Origin: Myripristis murdjan
Taxonomy: Eukaryota > Chordata > Actinopteri > Holocentriformes > Holocentridae
Assembly (NCBI RefSeq): GCF_902150065.1
Contig: NC_044001.1
Location: 18,047,439 to 18,111,438, forward strand
Direction of reading: 5' to 3'
DNA length: 64,000 nucleotides
Every line of letters begins with the position of its first letter. Positions within the stretch are counted from its first letter, which is position 1. Positions 48,863 through 61,900 of the stretch are shown here, piece by piece. The notes under the pieces were generated by a model. That model was not told the DNA's origin, searched no databases, and saw only the letters and a list, made by a program, of their open reading frames with translations. Both the position numbers and the translations under genes were made by a program.

Positions 48863-51800
48863 TTAGTGGATGTTGAGGTTACGGAAGTGGTCAAAAGTCG
48901 CCCCCAGGGCCCAGCTTGTCTCCACGTTGTTCACCTTCTTGGTTAACTGTTGAAGAGAGCGTGAATAGTATATTCGTCAGAACATTACCAGATAGAAGCA
49001 AATCATTTTACTGCATTTATTGTAATGTAAATCAAAGAAAATAACTTGATTTATGAGTATATATGCATCTTCCCAAGTGACCCGTCATCTGGGCCTGACT
49101 GACTGGCTCACCTGCAGAACAGTGTTGTCCTTGAAGCCAAAGCCCTCCTTTAGCAGACAGGTGATATAAGTCATGTCCATGCAGAGGAAAGGGCTGATCG
49201 CACGGTACTTGGTCATCTTGTTGCACACTGCAAAAACAACAAGCCACAAGCTTCAGACACGTGGTCATGACATGACATTAACACAGGTTTCACATGCCAC
49301 AGAGAAAAACAAAAAGATATTTGACTCAGACACCTTGTTGCATTATATGATGGAATCATGTTCCACGTAATTGTAAGAAACACCTTTTCTAACCCCTGTG
49401 CTACATGATTAAAAGATGACCTTTCTGTTTTGTTTGGCTGAAGAAACTGGGAGGTGTGAGGAGAACGGCTGAGGGTCAGCACAGGGCTGTGGGTGGGTGG
49501 CAGTGTTTAACAGTCTTGAACACAGTGTGTTTCAGTATGTGTCAACCCCCAGGTGGTGTGTGGCTGTCAGGTGCCCTCCTGCCTGGGCCAGACAGACATC
49601 TTTAGCTCAGCTGCCAGCCCTGCCTGAGCCAGACTTCTTCCTCGAGACCATGTGACAGTGTTCTCACAACACAAACAGCCTTACATAACTCACCAGCTCA
49701 ATCCTACTTGCTATAAATCTGGTTCTACAAGGACAAGTGCAACACTTTCCAGCTGAGGAGAGTAGCATGCATTCATCAAACATGCAAGGGCATTTTACTG
49801 TTTTGAAACCCTATGATAAAACAATTCTGATATGATTTGACCGCAGACAAATATTTTAGCAAATAATTTATTGTGTTGTGCCCCAGTAAACCCTACGTGC
49901 CAGGATAGGTTGTGCCAAGCTGACACAAACAAGGTTTAGTGCTTGTGTCAGCTACAGAAGTCTATGTTTTTCAGGTAGATTTAGTTCTTATAGGATTAAT
50001 GTGCAGCCCGTGAGATTGCTGGCCTCTCATAGAGCCATGGTTTGTCCACAAAAAAAAAAAAAAAATGCCTAAAAAAAATATTTAAATTTTTTTTTGACTC
50101 TCACCTTCCTTGGCTCTCTTCTTAAAATCCCTGACTTCAAGTGCACCACCTCGGGAGCCATCTGTGAGGGGGAGAAAAGCACAACTAAAATACCTGTTTT
50201 CTGCAACAGATGACAATTTTACTTAAGACAAATTATAATGGAAGGCCTGTACTTTGCGCCCACTCACCAATGAGACCTGACTCCACTGCTCTGTCATAGT
50301 AATAGGAGAAAGCATAGAAGATGCTGCTGCCCTTTAATTCATAAGGCTGGTGGATGATTCCCTTGATAACCTTCATCACTTCATAGTAGCACAGCTTGTA
50401 GCCTGCATAGCCTGAGGAGAGAGAAGGTAAATGTATTGTCAGTAAATATTTCACTAATGCTGACAGTAATGAGAGGAAGGAGAGCTGAGGGTGCATGGAG
50501 GTAGTGTAGGATGTGATGTTGTGGGGAAAGCCTGGGGCCTCAGTCTGAGGTCAGACAGGGGTTGAAGCTGGGGGCTTGTACACACGTGTATATGAGGGAA
50601 GCCCCAGAACGACCACTTTCACACAATCCCATGGGACTGGTTGGCTCAGTTGAGCCAGCAAAACCATGTGCTGACATGAGCGGCACTTAGTATGGCCCTG
50701 TTGGCCTGTCTATTTTTACCACATAATTGTGAGCGGTCAAGATCAAGCCGCTCGTTACACAGAAAAATAACAGCTCATGGACTAGCCCAGTATCTTTTGG
50801 CTACTTGGCTGTGGTATGGGAGTGACTGCCTTATTTGTGAAGTTAACTGACAGTTTTCTTTTCATTTAAATACAAGGTTCACTGTAGTATAATTGTTCAA
50901 GAGGGAGGGCAGAGAGTGAGAGGATGACAAAACATGCGTTTGGCGCCAAGGTCCCTGAACTCCAAAGGGAAAATGCTCGCATGTGAGACTGTATTGTACT
51001 GTAATCTATTGTGTTCCAAAGCTGGGAATGCAGAGATTACTGGATCCAAGCCACTGGGAAGGAAATCAAAACCTCAAAGACCTTTAATCTTACCATCTGG
51101 AATACCGCTAACTTTGTAGATGTTTCCTCCAAAAGTAATATCCTCTCTGAACTTCTTGGGTAGGCAGGAACTAGTGAAGACTTTCCAATCTAGACCTAAG
51201 ATGGTAAAAAAGAAGAAATGGGTGTCCAATCTTCCATTGTTCAGATCCATTCAGGAATGATCTCCCTGATGCAGCATGTGAATAGTAGATAAAAGGTATC
51301 AGATACTCTACCATCAGCTCCTAGTGCTCCGAGAGTTGCCAGTCGGGCCGCATATAGTCCATTTCCAAGATAGCTATGGGAGGGTGAAATGTGTTAAAGG
51401 TAATGCATTCTCTCTGATAGGTTTTCATGATGTTTATATCACTACATTCAATACTACTGCACAAAATACTAATAGGCATGGTTATCCCAGCCGAAAAGCA
51501 GCTCTATACCATGAAGATACAACATCCTCTTATGTGTTATTTACCTGTGTGTGTAGAGTTGATAGGTATGATTGAACATGTTGAATTTGGCGATGTAACT
51601 CGATGGAGCAGTGTAAACTGTTTTCTGTTGGACGAAAGATAAATGTTCAGCCAATGGTGACACTCATCAGAATTTCTAAAATATACTGTATTTATTCATC
51701 AAATCACGTGTTTCATTTACCTTTGACTTGGGGAGGAAAGTGATCTGTGTAGATCCTCCACCCAAATCCAGGATCCCCACTGTCCTCTTTGTATTGGAAT

Positions 51801-53614
51801 ATAAGTGACCTAAGGCAAACAGGCAGAAAGTTAAACACATCACACTTAATATAGAAAACTCAAGAGAGCGTGCAATCTATCATCACTGCTGTGAACACAG
51901 AGGATACAGTATGGCTTTGTGTATTAATTGCCCGTTTTATTGAGAATTCATTCCTTTTACAACCACTAGTGTCAGAATGATGCATGGTTACAGATATTAC
52001 CACCAGCCCGCAGATCTTATCTGTGGCCGCCAAGGGGGAGAGGACATGTTTTGTTTAAAAACTCAAGGTGGGTTTTTAAATAGATGTGGTGGTACATAAA
52101 TGTATAAAATATGAGGATTATCGCTTGTTATTGCAAGCAGATTGGAGCCAGTGATTCAAGTTTGAAACCTCAGACAGGAGACAGCAGTCTCTCACTGCCA
52201 GGTTGTGATATACACTGGAGCCTCAGATATGAGCCTCATGACCACTAACACCACCATAGCAAAACACAAGCACAGTCTTACCTGTGAGGAAGTTCACCGT
52301 GACCCAGGCAAGGACTCCTAAAATGGGCACATAGAAGAAAACGTCTGCATTAGTACAACTGTGGGAAGTGAGCACTATTTATTAGAACTGATATAAGAAA
52401 CACGGCTTAATTCTGCCATTCAAGCATGTTCAAGCACAATGAATAAGCCATAACCGGAGATGACTCATGTGTTAGTCTAGCTTTCTTTCATTAAGCTGAT
52501 ATTAAAGGAGTAGTGTTGGTCTAACATGTAGGATTGCAGACCAGCCCAGGTAATTACAATTGTCTCAGATGTCAAGTTATTGCACTCATAAACTGAGGAT
52601 AATGAATGGCACATACTGTATGATGAAGCATAACTTGGTGAGGGTGCCTTAATGAGTGATGTGGAGGATCACGTTAAATTATTGGGCGTGGGACAGCAAC
52701 TCAGACAAGGGTATTTAATTGTCACAATGAGGTAGCAACAGACCTCTTGTAAAACGATGTTTATGAGAGCAGTATTGGTTGATAAACCCTCAGTAAATGA
52801 GACAGGCAAAGCACCTGGTCACACAATCAGTCAGTTCTAACAGAAAATGCAAAACATGAGATTTAAATACTGAATACATACTGGTAAAAGGACATTAAAG
52901 ATGACCTACCTTCATTTGTTCCATTCATGATGGACACACTGTTGTTTGGCACATAGAAAGGGGACTCAGCAAAAACCTCTCGCACCTATAGAAAGGAGGC
53001 ATACACATTTTATTATTGTTGCTCACTGGCCATGTGTTAAAACTAAGCTGCTGTAACATATACAGTCAAGTGCTTTAAAGATGTTAAAGCACAGCTAACA
53101 TAGACTCCAGCAGACAAATTGTTCCTGTTCTGTGTTCGAGTGACAGATACTCAACCACAGCATGGTTGGAACAGTAGCCTAGAGTTAATCATTTAAATGA
53201 CAAATATGGCTACTCCACATAACCTCAAAACAGATGTTTTTTTGCAACATGATAGCCACCAAATGGGCAGACTTGCCCTCTTTTTTTTTCAAGGATACTT
53301 GTAAGCAGTTAGTGGTTTCTCATCCCGTTCCTTGGCGGGACGGGTAGTGCTCGTGCCAAACTGTCTGAGGGTAGAGAGAAAACGTGCCTCACCTCATCCA
53401 GAAGAGCATTGGCCTTGTCTTCAGGCAGCAGACGCAGACCTGCTGTGGCTTTCAGGACCACTGGGGTCTTTTTCCAGTCCTCCTCTGGCACTGTTTTCTT
53501 GGCAATCTTCAGCAGCTGTCTGACGGTGTTGCCACCCTGAAGACAAGATAGTAGACGGTTACAACCGGCACAGTCAACACATGTAGTCACAGAGTAATCA
53601 GAAAGAAAGAAAAA

Positions 53615-53682
<68 letters not shown>

Positions 53683-54893
53683 ACTAAATGAATGAATATT
53701 TCATGACTACATAGTTTTATTCTGTGATGAAAATGTTTTGAAAAACATGTCCTCCACTAATCATCTTGGGGTAAAATTGCAGGACAGGAGTGGGCAGTAG
53801 TGCCAACATCAGCAGGAAGCATTCTTGTAATTACATAGTCTCCACATCACATGAACCCAACCCCAAAAAATATCCTAGTGGCTTACTAGTGGCTTAGTGG
53901 TTTGCAGACAGTGGGCAACACCTTAATACCTGATCAATGATGATGTGCAATAACATAATAGGAATACATACCTCCTCAGGGTTGTCTTTGTAAGCAGACA
54001 AACCAGGCTTCACCGCATGGTACATTTCATTGTCCAGAACCGGCAGCTCAACTAGAAGACAAGTGTGGGTGTAGGAGAACATCATAAAGATCATTACCCA
54101 GACGGTTAAATATTGCACACATGCAATGTCAGTAAATGAGATTACATAGCATTCCTTTTTACAACTATTTAGACTGTGGGACCTCATCTATAAATCCAGA
54201 TTCAATTTTAGAAGTCTTCTGTAGTTGTGTAGCGCCCGTCTGACTCCACTGTGAGTCAGACGGGGAAGTTTGAAGTCCAGCTCAGCTACTTTTAGACACT
54301 GTTTTTGCCCATGCTCCCTCTCCCCAAGCGCATGTTTGCTCTTACACCGCACAGTGAGTGACTTAACAGCAACAAGTGGGAGCCAAGCAGCATGGGAAGT
54401 CCACCTACTGGAGGCTGGCAGAAAGAGAGAGGGAGAGAGGTAAACACTAACCTGGGTCCTTCTGGATGAACTTATAGATGTGGATCCTGGTGCCGGTGCT
54501 GCCGGCGTCGAACATGATCCCATAGAAAATGCGACTCTGGTTGGCGGGGTTAGGGGCTGCAGGTGCCGGGTGGGGAACCTCAGGTGGGTGGTAAGGCTCA
54601 GGTGCGGGGTGGTAGACTTCGGGCACCGGGTAGAAAGCATCGGGAATGGGATGGACCTCGGGTGCCGGGTGGAAAACCTCGGGAATCTCAGGGTAAGTCT
54701 GCACGTCAGGCTGGGAGGCTTCAGGCACCGGGTTGGAGACCTCAGGCAGGAGATTTTCCGTGTTGGCGGAGTGTTCGCGGTAGCGGTAGTGGGGGATGAA
54801 GCGGTGGTGCCGGTAGTAGGTCGCCTCCGCTAAGAAGAGGTTCCCAGCCAGAAGCCACACGGATACAGTGAAGAGCAGACTCGGCGTGGCCAT
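48863..54893 (-). CDS. entpd5: Ectonucleoside triphosphate diphosphohydrolase 5
   Basis: Thirteen coding exons join in frame to 503 aa: 54893-54452, 54051-53972, 53536-53393, 52985-52910, 52317-52282, 51809-51721, 51624-51545, 51373-51312, 51195-51094, 50411-50268, 50161-50105, 49227-49112, 48946-48863. The apyrase regions are all visible: ACR1 [17 protein letters not shown] (124-140), ACR2 [14 protein letters not shown] (200-213), ACR3 [16 protein letters not shown] with its EG...W core, ACR4 [13 protein letters not shown] (272-284), and ACR5-like WALGATF near the end. A hydrophobic signal peptide covers about residues 5-24. Human ENTPD5 is 428 aa; the excess sits between signal peptide and ACR1, where residues 50-112 are a proline-rich repeat. 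ENTPD5 hydrolyses UDP/GDP in the ER lumen or outside the cell and in zebrafish is known to be needed for bone mineralisation. The exon appears to open at an acceptor (54903-54902), so a non-coding first exon is likely. Confidence 0.95.
53601..53682. repeat. (GAAA)n microsatellite in entpd5 intron 2
   Basis: About 19 GAAA units with one small interruption, 65 bases upstream (transcript sense TTTC) of the exon 3 acceptor at 53538-53537. The transcript strand is a strong pyrimidine tract. Confidence 0.97.
54558..54746 (-). repeat. entpd5: Coding minisatellite: proline-rich heptad array in entpd5
   Basis: Residues 50-112 of the predicted protein consist of about nine imperfect seven-residue units of the form P-E-(V/A)-x-x-P-x, for example [21 protein letters not shown] and PEVPHPA, so the DNA is a degenerate repeat with a period of about 21 bases. 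The frame stays open throughout and the units are rich in His, Tyr, Pro and Glu. Human ENTPD5 has no such segment. Confidence 0.85.
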
Positions 54894-54901
54894 TGTTTTC
54901 A

Positions 54902-57900
54902 CTGCCGGAGAGGACACACAGATGGTGAAAGAAGAAAGAAAAAAAATCTAGGGAAAAGCCTGTGTGGATGCTGATGTAAAGACTGCCCTGCACAGAGAGG
55001 CCCTGCTCAGAGACCACAGCGGCGTGCTGAGCTGAGAGAGGCAGAGTGGATCACGGTGCACACTCAGGACGGTCTGCTCATCTGTTTACAGTATATAAAG
55101 ACATAAGGGCCTGGCACAGGGCCACGCCGACACAAGCCATCAACCAATCCTGTGGCGGTCCATCCCAGCTGCATCCAAAGTCCCCCCTCCTGTGTGAGCT
55201 GGAGACTGACTACCTGCTTACCAGAAGCATGTACTTTTCTTTTTTTTTTTTCTTTCTTTCTTTTTTTAATAGATTATTTTTGGCTATATGTTTTCGCCCT
55301 CTTCATCTTTCTCTCTCGGGCAACCCGGAGCCAACCCCCCTCCCTTAAATTAAAGAATTAAAAAGGGATTTATCAAGATGTCAAAATGAATGGCTCACAG
55401 AAACTTGGAGCAATGGTCTCAAAATACATTTTATAGCGTATTTAATTAAGACTTGCAGAGTAACTTGCTTCGAAAATCCCTTCATTTGACAAGATTTTTG
55501 ACTCAAACTTGGCCTTTCCCCTGCATCAGCAGTGATATAACACACTTCATATTTCACTGTTGATGACCATTTAATTGCTTGCTGACTTGTTTATTGCCTG
55601 CTTTTTATAAACATAGGAACACTTAATTAGTATTCTGAAATTATATCTTGCAGTTAGAATATCATAGCTAGTGAAATGTTACAATTTTCAAATGGTTACC
55701 ATTATTATAACTTTAATTTTCCCAAGAAAGTAAGGTAGGCATTGTTAAAAATATTATGGGGCTTTATGGGAAAAGCATGAAATTGGATTGTACTTAAGAG
55801 TAACCCCAAAAGAAGAATGACCATTTTCAGAATGAAAAAGTAAGTCGTTTTGGAGTAGGGGAGCTGTCAGATGTGTTTTGTAATACTACCTGATAAATCA
55901 TTTTCCGTATACTGACAAGGTGTTTTCAGCAGCTTACTATCATTGAACTGCATGTATAGAAATACCTTACAGTCCAGGATTCATGCTCCACTGATGATGG
56001 GCAGAAGAATCACCGGTAGATAATCTACTGCAACCCATTGACCGGCCTTACTTTCAAAAATAATGTGCAAATGTGACTTGCACTCCAACTGGCATAAAAG
56101 TTAAAAGAATGTTAGCAATCATCTCACTCCCACTCATCTCTGTGTTAACCACAGGCTTTCCAAGGGAAAAAATATTTGGGCAGTAAGGCACGTTTCACGA
56201 GAGTATGCATGAAAAGCATGAGAGGCTGGTGCTCTGCTTTAGGTGGGTGGCTGGCAAAGCATGGTGTATCACCCTCAATATTCCCATGTAATATTCAGAG
56301 CTCCTGGTCCCAGGGAAGGATATCCCACAGCAGTGGAGCGCAGGGGCACAGCAACCCAGAGACCTGACATGAACTGGGATTTGTACAGGGCTGTGATATT
56401 CTTCACTCACTGTGTAACAACAGCAGGAGGATAGGGGCCTGAAAGGGAGGCATCAGTTGTCTAGCAATTGAAGCATCACAGTAAACTGACCCTGCTCCAA
56501 CCCCGACCGAACATATGTGTACATTATGAATGAAGCTGTTTCACCTCATACAGTGGGTGAGCGCGGCAGAAACTGAGATGTCAGCCTGCCTGCCAGGAGG
56601 GTGAGAAAGGGTGGGGGCTGAGGTCCTGCAGATGGGCACAGCACAGGGAAGAAGTCCACAGAGAGGACAATGTGGGGAGGGTGGGGCTTGGCACCAGTGT
56701 TCACCCATCATGCCATTCCACTCCCAGGACACTCTGCTGTGCAAAGCACTGTTCCAACACTGTAATTTGGACTAAAAATATTGGACTTTCTTTCCTCCTT
56801 CCTTTTTTCTAAATACCGTGGCTACTTTTTTTCAATCTTGCGGCTCACCAGAATGGTCTTTTGCCCCTATCAAAGCATGCATGTGCAAGACCTCTCACTG
56901 ACTTGAGCCAGTAGATGTCCTCTTGGATGCCATGTTAACAGTGTAATAATGTGGTTAATCGTGCATATCCTTTAATACAATTCACTCACCCATTCACTCA
57001 AAAAGTCATGTATTTTCTACAGGGTGCTGATGTTATTCTTTTTAAAAATTTTTGATGCATATTGTCTTGCTCGGTCAAAGTGATGATCACGCATATTATG
57101 TTTAATGTAACCATTATCATGGATCATGTGCAGCGTTTTGACAGCTGTATAACACCTTCTGGCTCCTGCACACTGGTGCTGGCGCCATAAATTGCAGCAT
57201 GCTTGAGCCTTCAAGACACAGACCTACTATAATGTTGCAATTGCAATATGATGCAATAAGAACAATGGCTTGACAAGCATATTCTCCCAAAAACAATACA
57301 AAAAAAAAAAAAAAAAAACTGACTGTCATTCATTTTGATATTCAAACAGCCAAAATCTAAGACATTTCACTCTTGAATGACATGGATTCACAGACAGTTG
57401 AATATATATTTAGTGTGCAGTATACATAATGGAATGAACTAAACGAATCCCAATGGAAACTATAGTTAGCCCACTCACTTTGTTTAAAATAATGCAAATG
57501 TGCACTGCCACCTATGCAAGGTGGCTATATGGCATGACACAGCATTACAATTTCCAGAGAAGAGGTAGGTTGAATATAAGGTTTGGTATTTTGTTTCAAA
57601 CTAGCTGTAACCGTAAGGCATGAGAAGGGACCCCTGCTTTGTAATCTATGCTGTGCAATGTATTATTAATATACTGCAACATTGCCCTCAGGAATGCCAT
57701 GTTTGTGGGTGTCCTACCCCAAAAAGTCTATTGAAGAGATGTAAACCTTGTCATTACAATTCCAATGGTAATGACAGCTTTGAAAAGCTCAGGGTTATTT
57801 CAGTTTTCTCTCTTCACTGTCATAGCAATTACCTTTAAATTTAGTCTTGAAACTCGGTCTGAGCTACGAGCAGAGGTTTAACCTATATATGATTCACTTT

Positions 57901-58705
57901 ACAGTAGCTACACCCAAAGATTTTGTAATATTTAGCCTACTTTCTTCTGTGTTGAATAATGTTTGCTGACTTCCAGAGACAGCTGAACAAGATGATGGAA
58001 GGCACTCAGAGGTTCTGGGCTGAAATTATGCCTTGCACTAACTTTACATTGTTTCTTTTGGATGAACTTCTTTGAAGATGTAAAGTCAGCTACAATTCAG
58101 TTGATCTTGGTGGCTTTTCCACAACTTATGTAATAAAAAACAACATCTTTGGGTCTATTTGGATGGCAGAGTTCTTCTCGGGACATGAACAATACTGTTG
58201 TCAAGCGGCAAAATCTATTTTATGTCATCATGTGGGAGGAGATCATGTGCAAACAGATCTTGTTTGATAGAAACCATCATGTGAAGACCATAATTACAAA
58301 CCAAGTGACAAATATACAGCCATTCTGTGTTAAGTTCAGACTCCAAGCACTCACTGGGACAAACATTCAATTGTTAGAAAAATCTCTCGCATTGTCTAAC
58401 ATATATTCACAATTTTATTTTGAGCGGGGATGCATACACTCTGTCTCATCATAAAGTGACTGAAATATGCCTCTGCATTGCAGTGGCTAGGCATGTGCTG
58501 GAAGGGTGTACTTCTTGCACGCATATATACATAAAAACAAAACATTTAAAAAAAAAAAAAAAAATGTCCCACACCGCACAGGCCATGCAATTTCCCACTA
58601 ACAAACCTGGAATGTGTTGCAGCATGCATCATATTTACATAATAGGTGGGCTGCCTGTGAGCTGTAAGTCCAGGGTGCCCCAAAGCTGTACCAGAGAGTT
58701 TGGCT
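54902..58705. other. entpd5/bbof1 intergenic region
   Basis: Entpd5 and bbof1 are head-to-head across about 4 kb. The entpd5 side should contain its non-coding first exon and promoter; a minus-strand start near 55.0-55.1 kb is plausible but not placed. The rest is AT-rich with A/T homopolymers (near 55240, 57301 and 58549) and no protein I recognise. Confidence 0.5.
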
Positions 58706-58736
58706 GTTGCCTGGGTGACGGCGTCTCTATGGCAAC
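58706..58736 (+). promoter_or_regulatory. X-box-like RFX site in the bbof1 promoter
   Basis: GTTGCC-TG-GGTGAC at 58706-58719 fits the X-box consensus GTNRCC(N0-3)RGYAAC with one mismatch in the second half-site, and a further perfect half-site GGCAAC follows at 58731-58736. The pair lies 195-225 bases upstream of the bbof1 start codon. RFX factors, often with FOXJ1, are known to drive motile-cilium genes, which suits bbof1. Confidence 0.6.
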
Positions 58737-58930
58737 ATGCTAAACACAACTCCCCTGCAGGTTCCAGGAGTTTTGACGGCTCCTCTCGTTAGTTAAACGT
58801 TAACTGCCACTAAGTAGGCTAATTAACGCGCAAACTATCACGTCGTCTGCTCGTTAAAGCGGCCCACGCTAGTGTGTTGTATTTTAGTTAATTATTTATT
58901 TTTAAAAAGTCTTACCCGGTGCCCATAGTG

Positions 58931-61900
58931 ATGCCCAAGAAGAAAGCCACAAAGGGGAAGAAGGGGAAAGCCGGGTGAGTAATTCTAGCCTTTTGAAAGT
59001 TTTTTACGTTTGTTCACTTTACTTTTCCATTTAAAATGTGTTCCCCTATGTTTTATTTGTCGCAGGAAGGGAAAGAAAGAGGGCAAGCAGGAAGCTAAAG
59101 TTGACAAAGAGTCGGACGTGGAGAAGGCCAAGGCCAGCGCGGCCCTGTGGCAGGCCAGGTTAGACGCCAACGAGCAGTCGCGCGTGCAGTACCGCGAGGC
59201 TTGCCGCAGGCTGGGCCGAATCAACGAGGAGCTCACGAGCCAGCAGCACCGGACCGAGAGGGACACCATCGACATCATGGGCCTGCTAAGGAAGAAGGAC
59301 GCACAGAAAGAGGAGGAGGTGGGGATGCAAACACACACCAAGCACACACCTGACGACCTGAGGATGCGCCAACTCCTGCAAAAAAAAAAAAAAAAAAAAA
59401 AAACTTTCAGGAATGAACTTTGACCTTACTAGATACTGGATAATTGCTGAACTGAACCTCTAGGTCAAAATAGTAAAAAACAGTAAATACCAAAATGAAT
59501 ATATAAATAAATCTGGAACTGAAAATCCAAACGTACAAAATTCTAGTATGGAAAATAACTCAGTGAGTGGGAGCTCCTTTTATGTTTTGGAGCAATTTTC
59601 CCTGTCAAAGTTACTAATTCCAGTTGACAAGCCTCATATTTTAATGGAGGAAACAGAGTTTATTTACAATATTGAGCTTTACAGCAGGAATTTTGTACTT
59701 TTACAGAATCAAATTAATTGTGTACAGCTGTTTCATTATTGTTTACAGCACTCAAACAATTGTTTTATACATGTTATTCATATGGCTATTCATATGTGAC
59801 ACATTTAAGTTTCTTATTCTTGTCCCCTTTAACGTAGGACAAAGTAATTTTTGTGTGTGATTAGGGTTAGTCATTTTAGTTCCTGCCTGTCAGTCACTAT
59901 CAGAGCCAAGTTTGGCCGATACCAAAAGTTCATATAATGTCCTATTGGTGCCAGTTAATCAGCCAAACTACATGTTGGTCAACATGTAGTGCATACTGCA
60001 TTATTATGAACATAAACAGTCTCATAGGCCTAAAAAAGTGTGTGTGTGCCATCCATTTCTGCAGATAAAGAGGCTGGAGGAGCAGCTCAGAAGTCAAATG
60101 GCACTTGCACGTGAAGAGCAAAAGAAACTGGTATGTTGAGGCTCAAGTACAGTGGGATTAAAATAGCCACAAGAGAAGATGTGTGAGACATTTTATAGTA
60201 ACCATGAAAAAACAACACACAAGCTGGATTTAGCATGTTAACCAAGTTGCCTGCAAAGCAGAATGCTGCACTACTGTCAGTGTCTCCATCAGGTGTCAAG
60301 GTTGTACATTAAAACCAATTGCATCTCAAAAATGTGCTGTGCTGGATCCAAACAGCTGGGTCCCATGTAATTATGCTGACATTTACCATAAACAACCAAA
60401 CAAAGCAGTCATAAAACAAAGGAACAAACCCTCACATTTCAAGTTACATGGTCTAAAATTATTTTAATCCTTGACAGTGGCCACAGGAAAAAAGCAAAAC
60501 AAAACATAATTTAAATATGCTTGGTCTGGGAAAAAAAACAGTCACATTGCTAGTGCTGATGTTTTATCCATTCCTCAGATGTCACAGGTCTTAGCCATAA
60601 GACAAGTTTAAATTACATAACAAATACTATCACAGCTTATTTTGACCTTTGATCTTTGCTGATCTCTATTGATTGCAGTTGATCAAACTATCAAGCTGCC
60701 ATTACAATATTCAAGTAGAATAACAAAGCTAAAACATGCAAAAATTTGCTGCTTTAGCTACAGTAACAGCTGTTTTCCATCTTCCAGTTCTTACTTCATG
60801 CTGGTAAAATAGGATCCAATAAGCTTCTAAGAAAGAAAAAAAAGAGGGCATGGTCTGGACCAAGTTGAAACATCCCTATTTTAGACATGCATTGAACTGT
60901 CACATATGTCCATGTTGGAAAAAAAAATATTGTTGTGGTTGACTCTAAAGATGTGACTTCAAGACACTCTCCCCAATGGCCTTTTCTCATTGCGAGGTGA
61001 TAAAATGGTTCATCTTGAAAAATTGACTTAGCTAATGGAAACTACTTCATCAAAGGCACTTAGAACGTGAATGCCCTGGCATTCGTCTAAGGAGTGAGAC
61101 ATGATGAAACTTTCGAGTGCTGAGAAAATCAGTCAGCCAAATAATTATATCATAAAGACTTTTCCAACTGCAGTTGCCACACAGCGTTATAGGGAAAAGA
61201 GCACATTGCTTGTATGAACTGATGCAGTTAAGTGCTGAAAACTGTGCACAGTGCAGCTGAGCTAGCATACATACTGTAGATTAGTACATTTATGTTGTGG
61301 AGGAACATGTGGAGTTATCTGAAGAATAACAATTAGGCCTCAAGTTGTAATCAAATGGTCGATAACCTCTCATTTAGTCGTCATGTACATCGTTGTGGGT
61401 GTGTGTTTTTCTAGTCTCTCATGACTTTGGTCACTATCACATTTTTGCTTTGACTGGTGTATCCACAGTAGCAGTTTTCCCTGACTTGAGGTATTCATCC
61501 TGCCTGATTTGTGCTGGTGTTGGTCATGACTGCAGAAAGCATGGTCCCATGTGAACTCTGAGACGAGATTTTCTTCCCAGCTGTTATGAGCTGTTCTCTG
61601 TTCCTGGAAACTCTTTGCAACGTTTGCCCTTCTAAAATAAGGGGTTGATGCAGTTTTACAGTTTTGACTTACAAATTGTTTTATGTGCCTAATCATGTGG
61701 CTGGTTGTAACAGGTTGAAGAATACACTATTCAAATCAACGAGTTGGAGGAAAGGTTCAAAGAGAGATCCGATGAGTTTAACATGATCCAGGAGGAATGG
61801 AGGAAAATCAGAGAGTTTCAGAAGAGGGAAGCCCAAATGGAACAGGAGCTCATTACTGTAAGCAAAAATAGATAGATAAGGTTTGTATTTCTAAGATGTT

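Noticed and set aside
54480-54833. Plus-strand open frames over entpd5 exon 1
   Set aside because: They are antisense readings of the proline-rich repeat; the minus-strand frame has signal peptide and ACR1.
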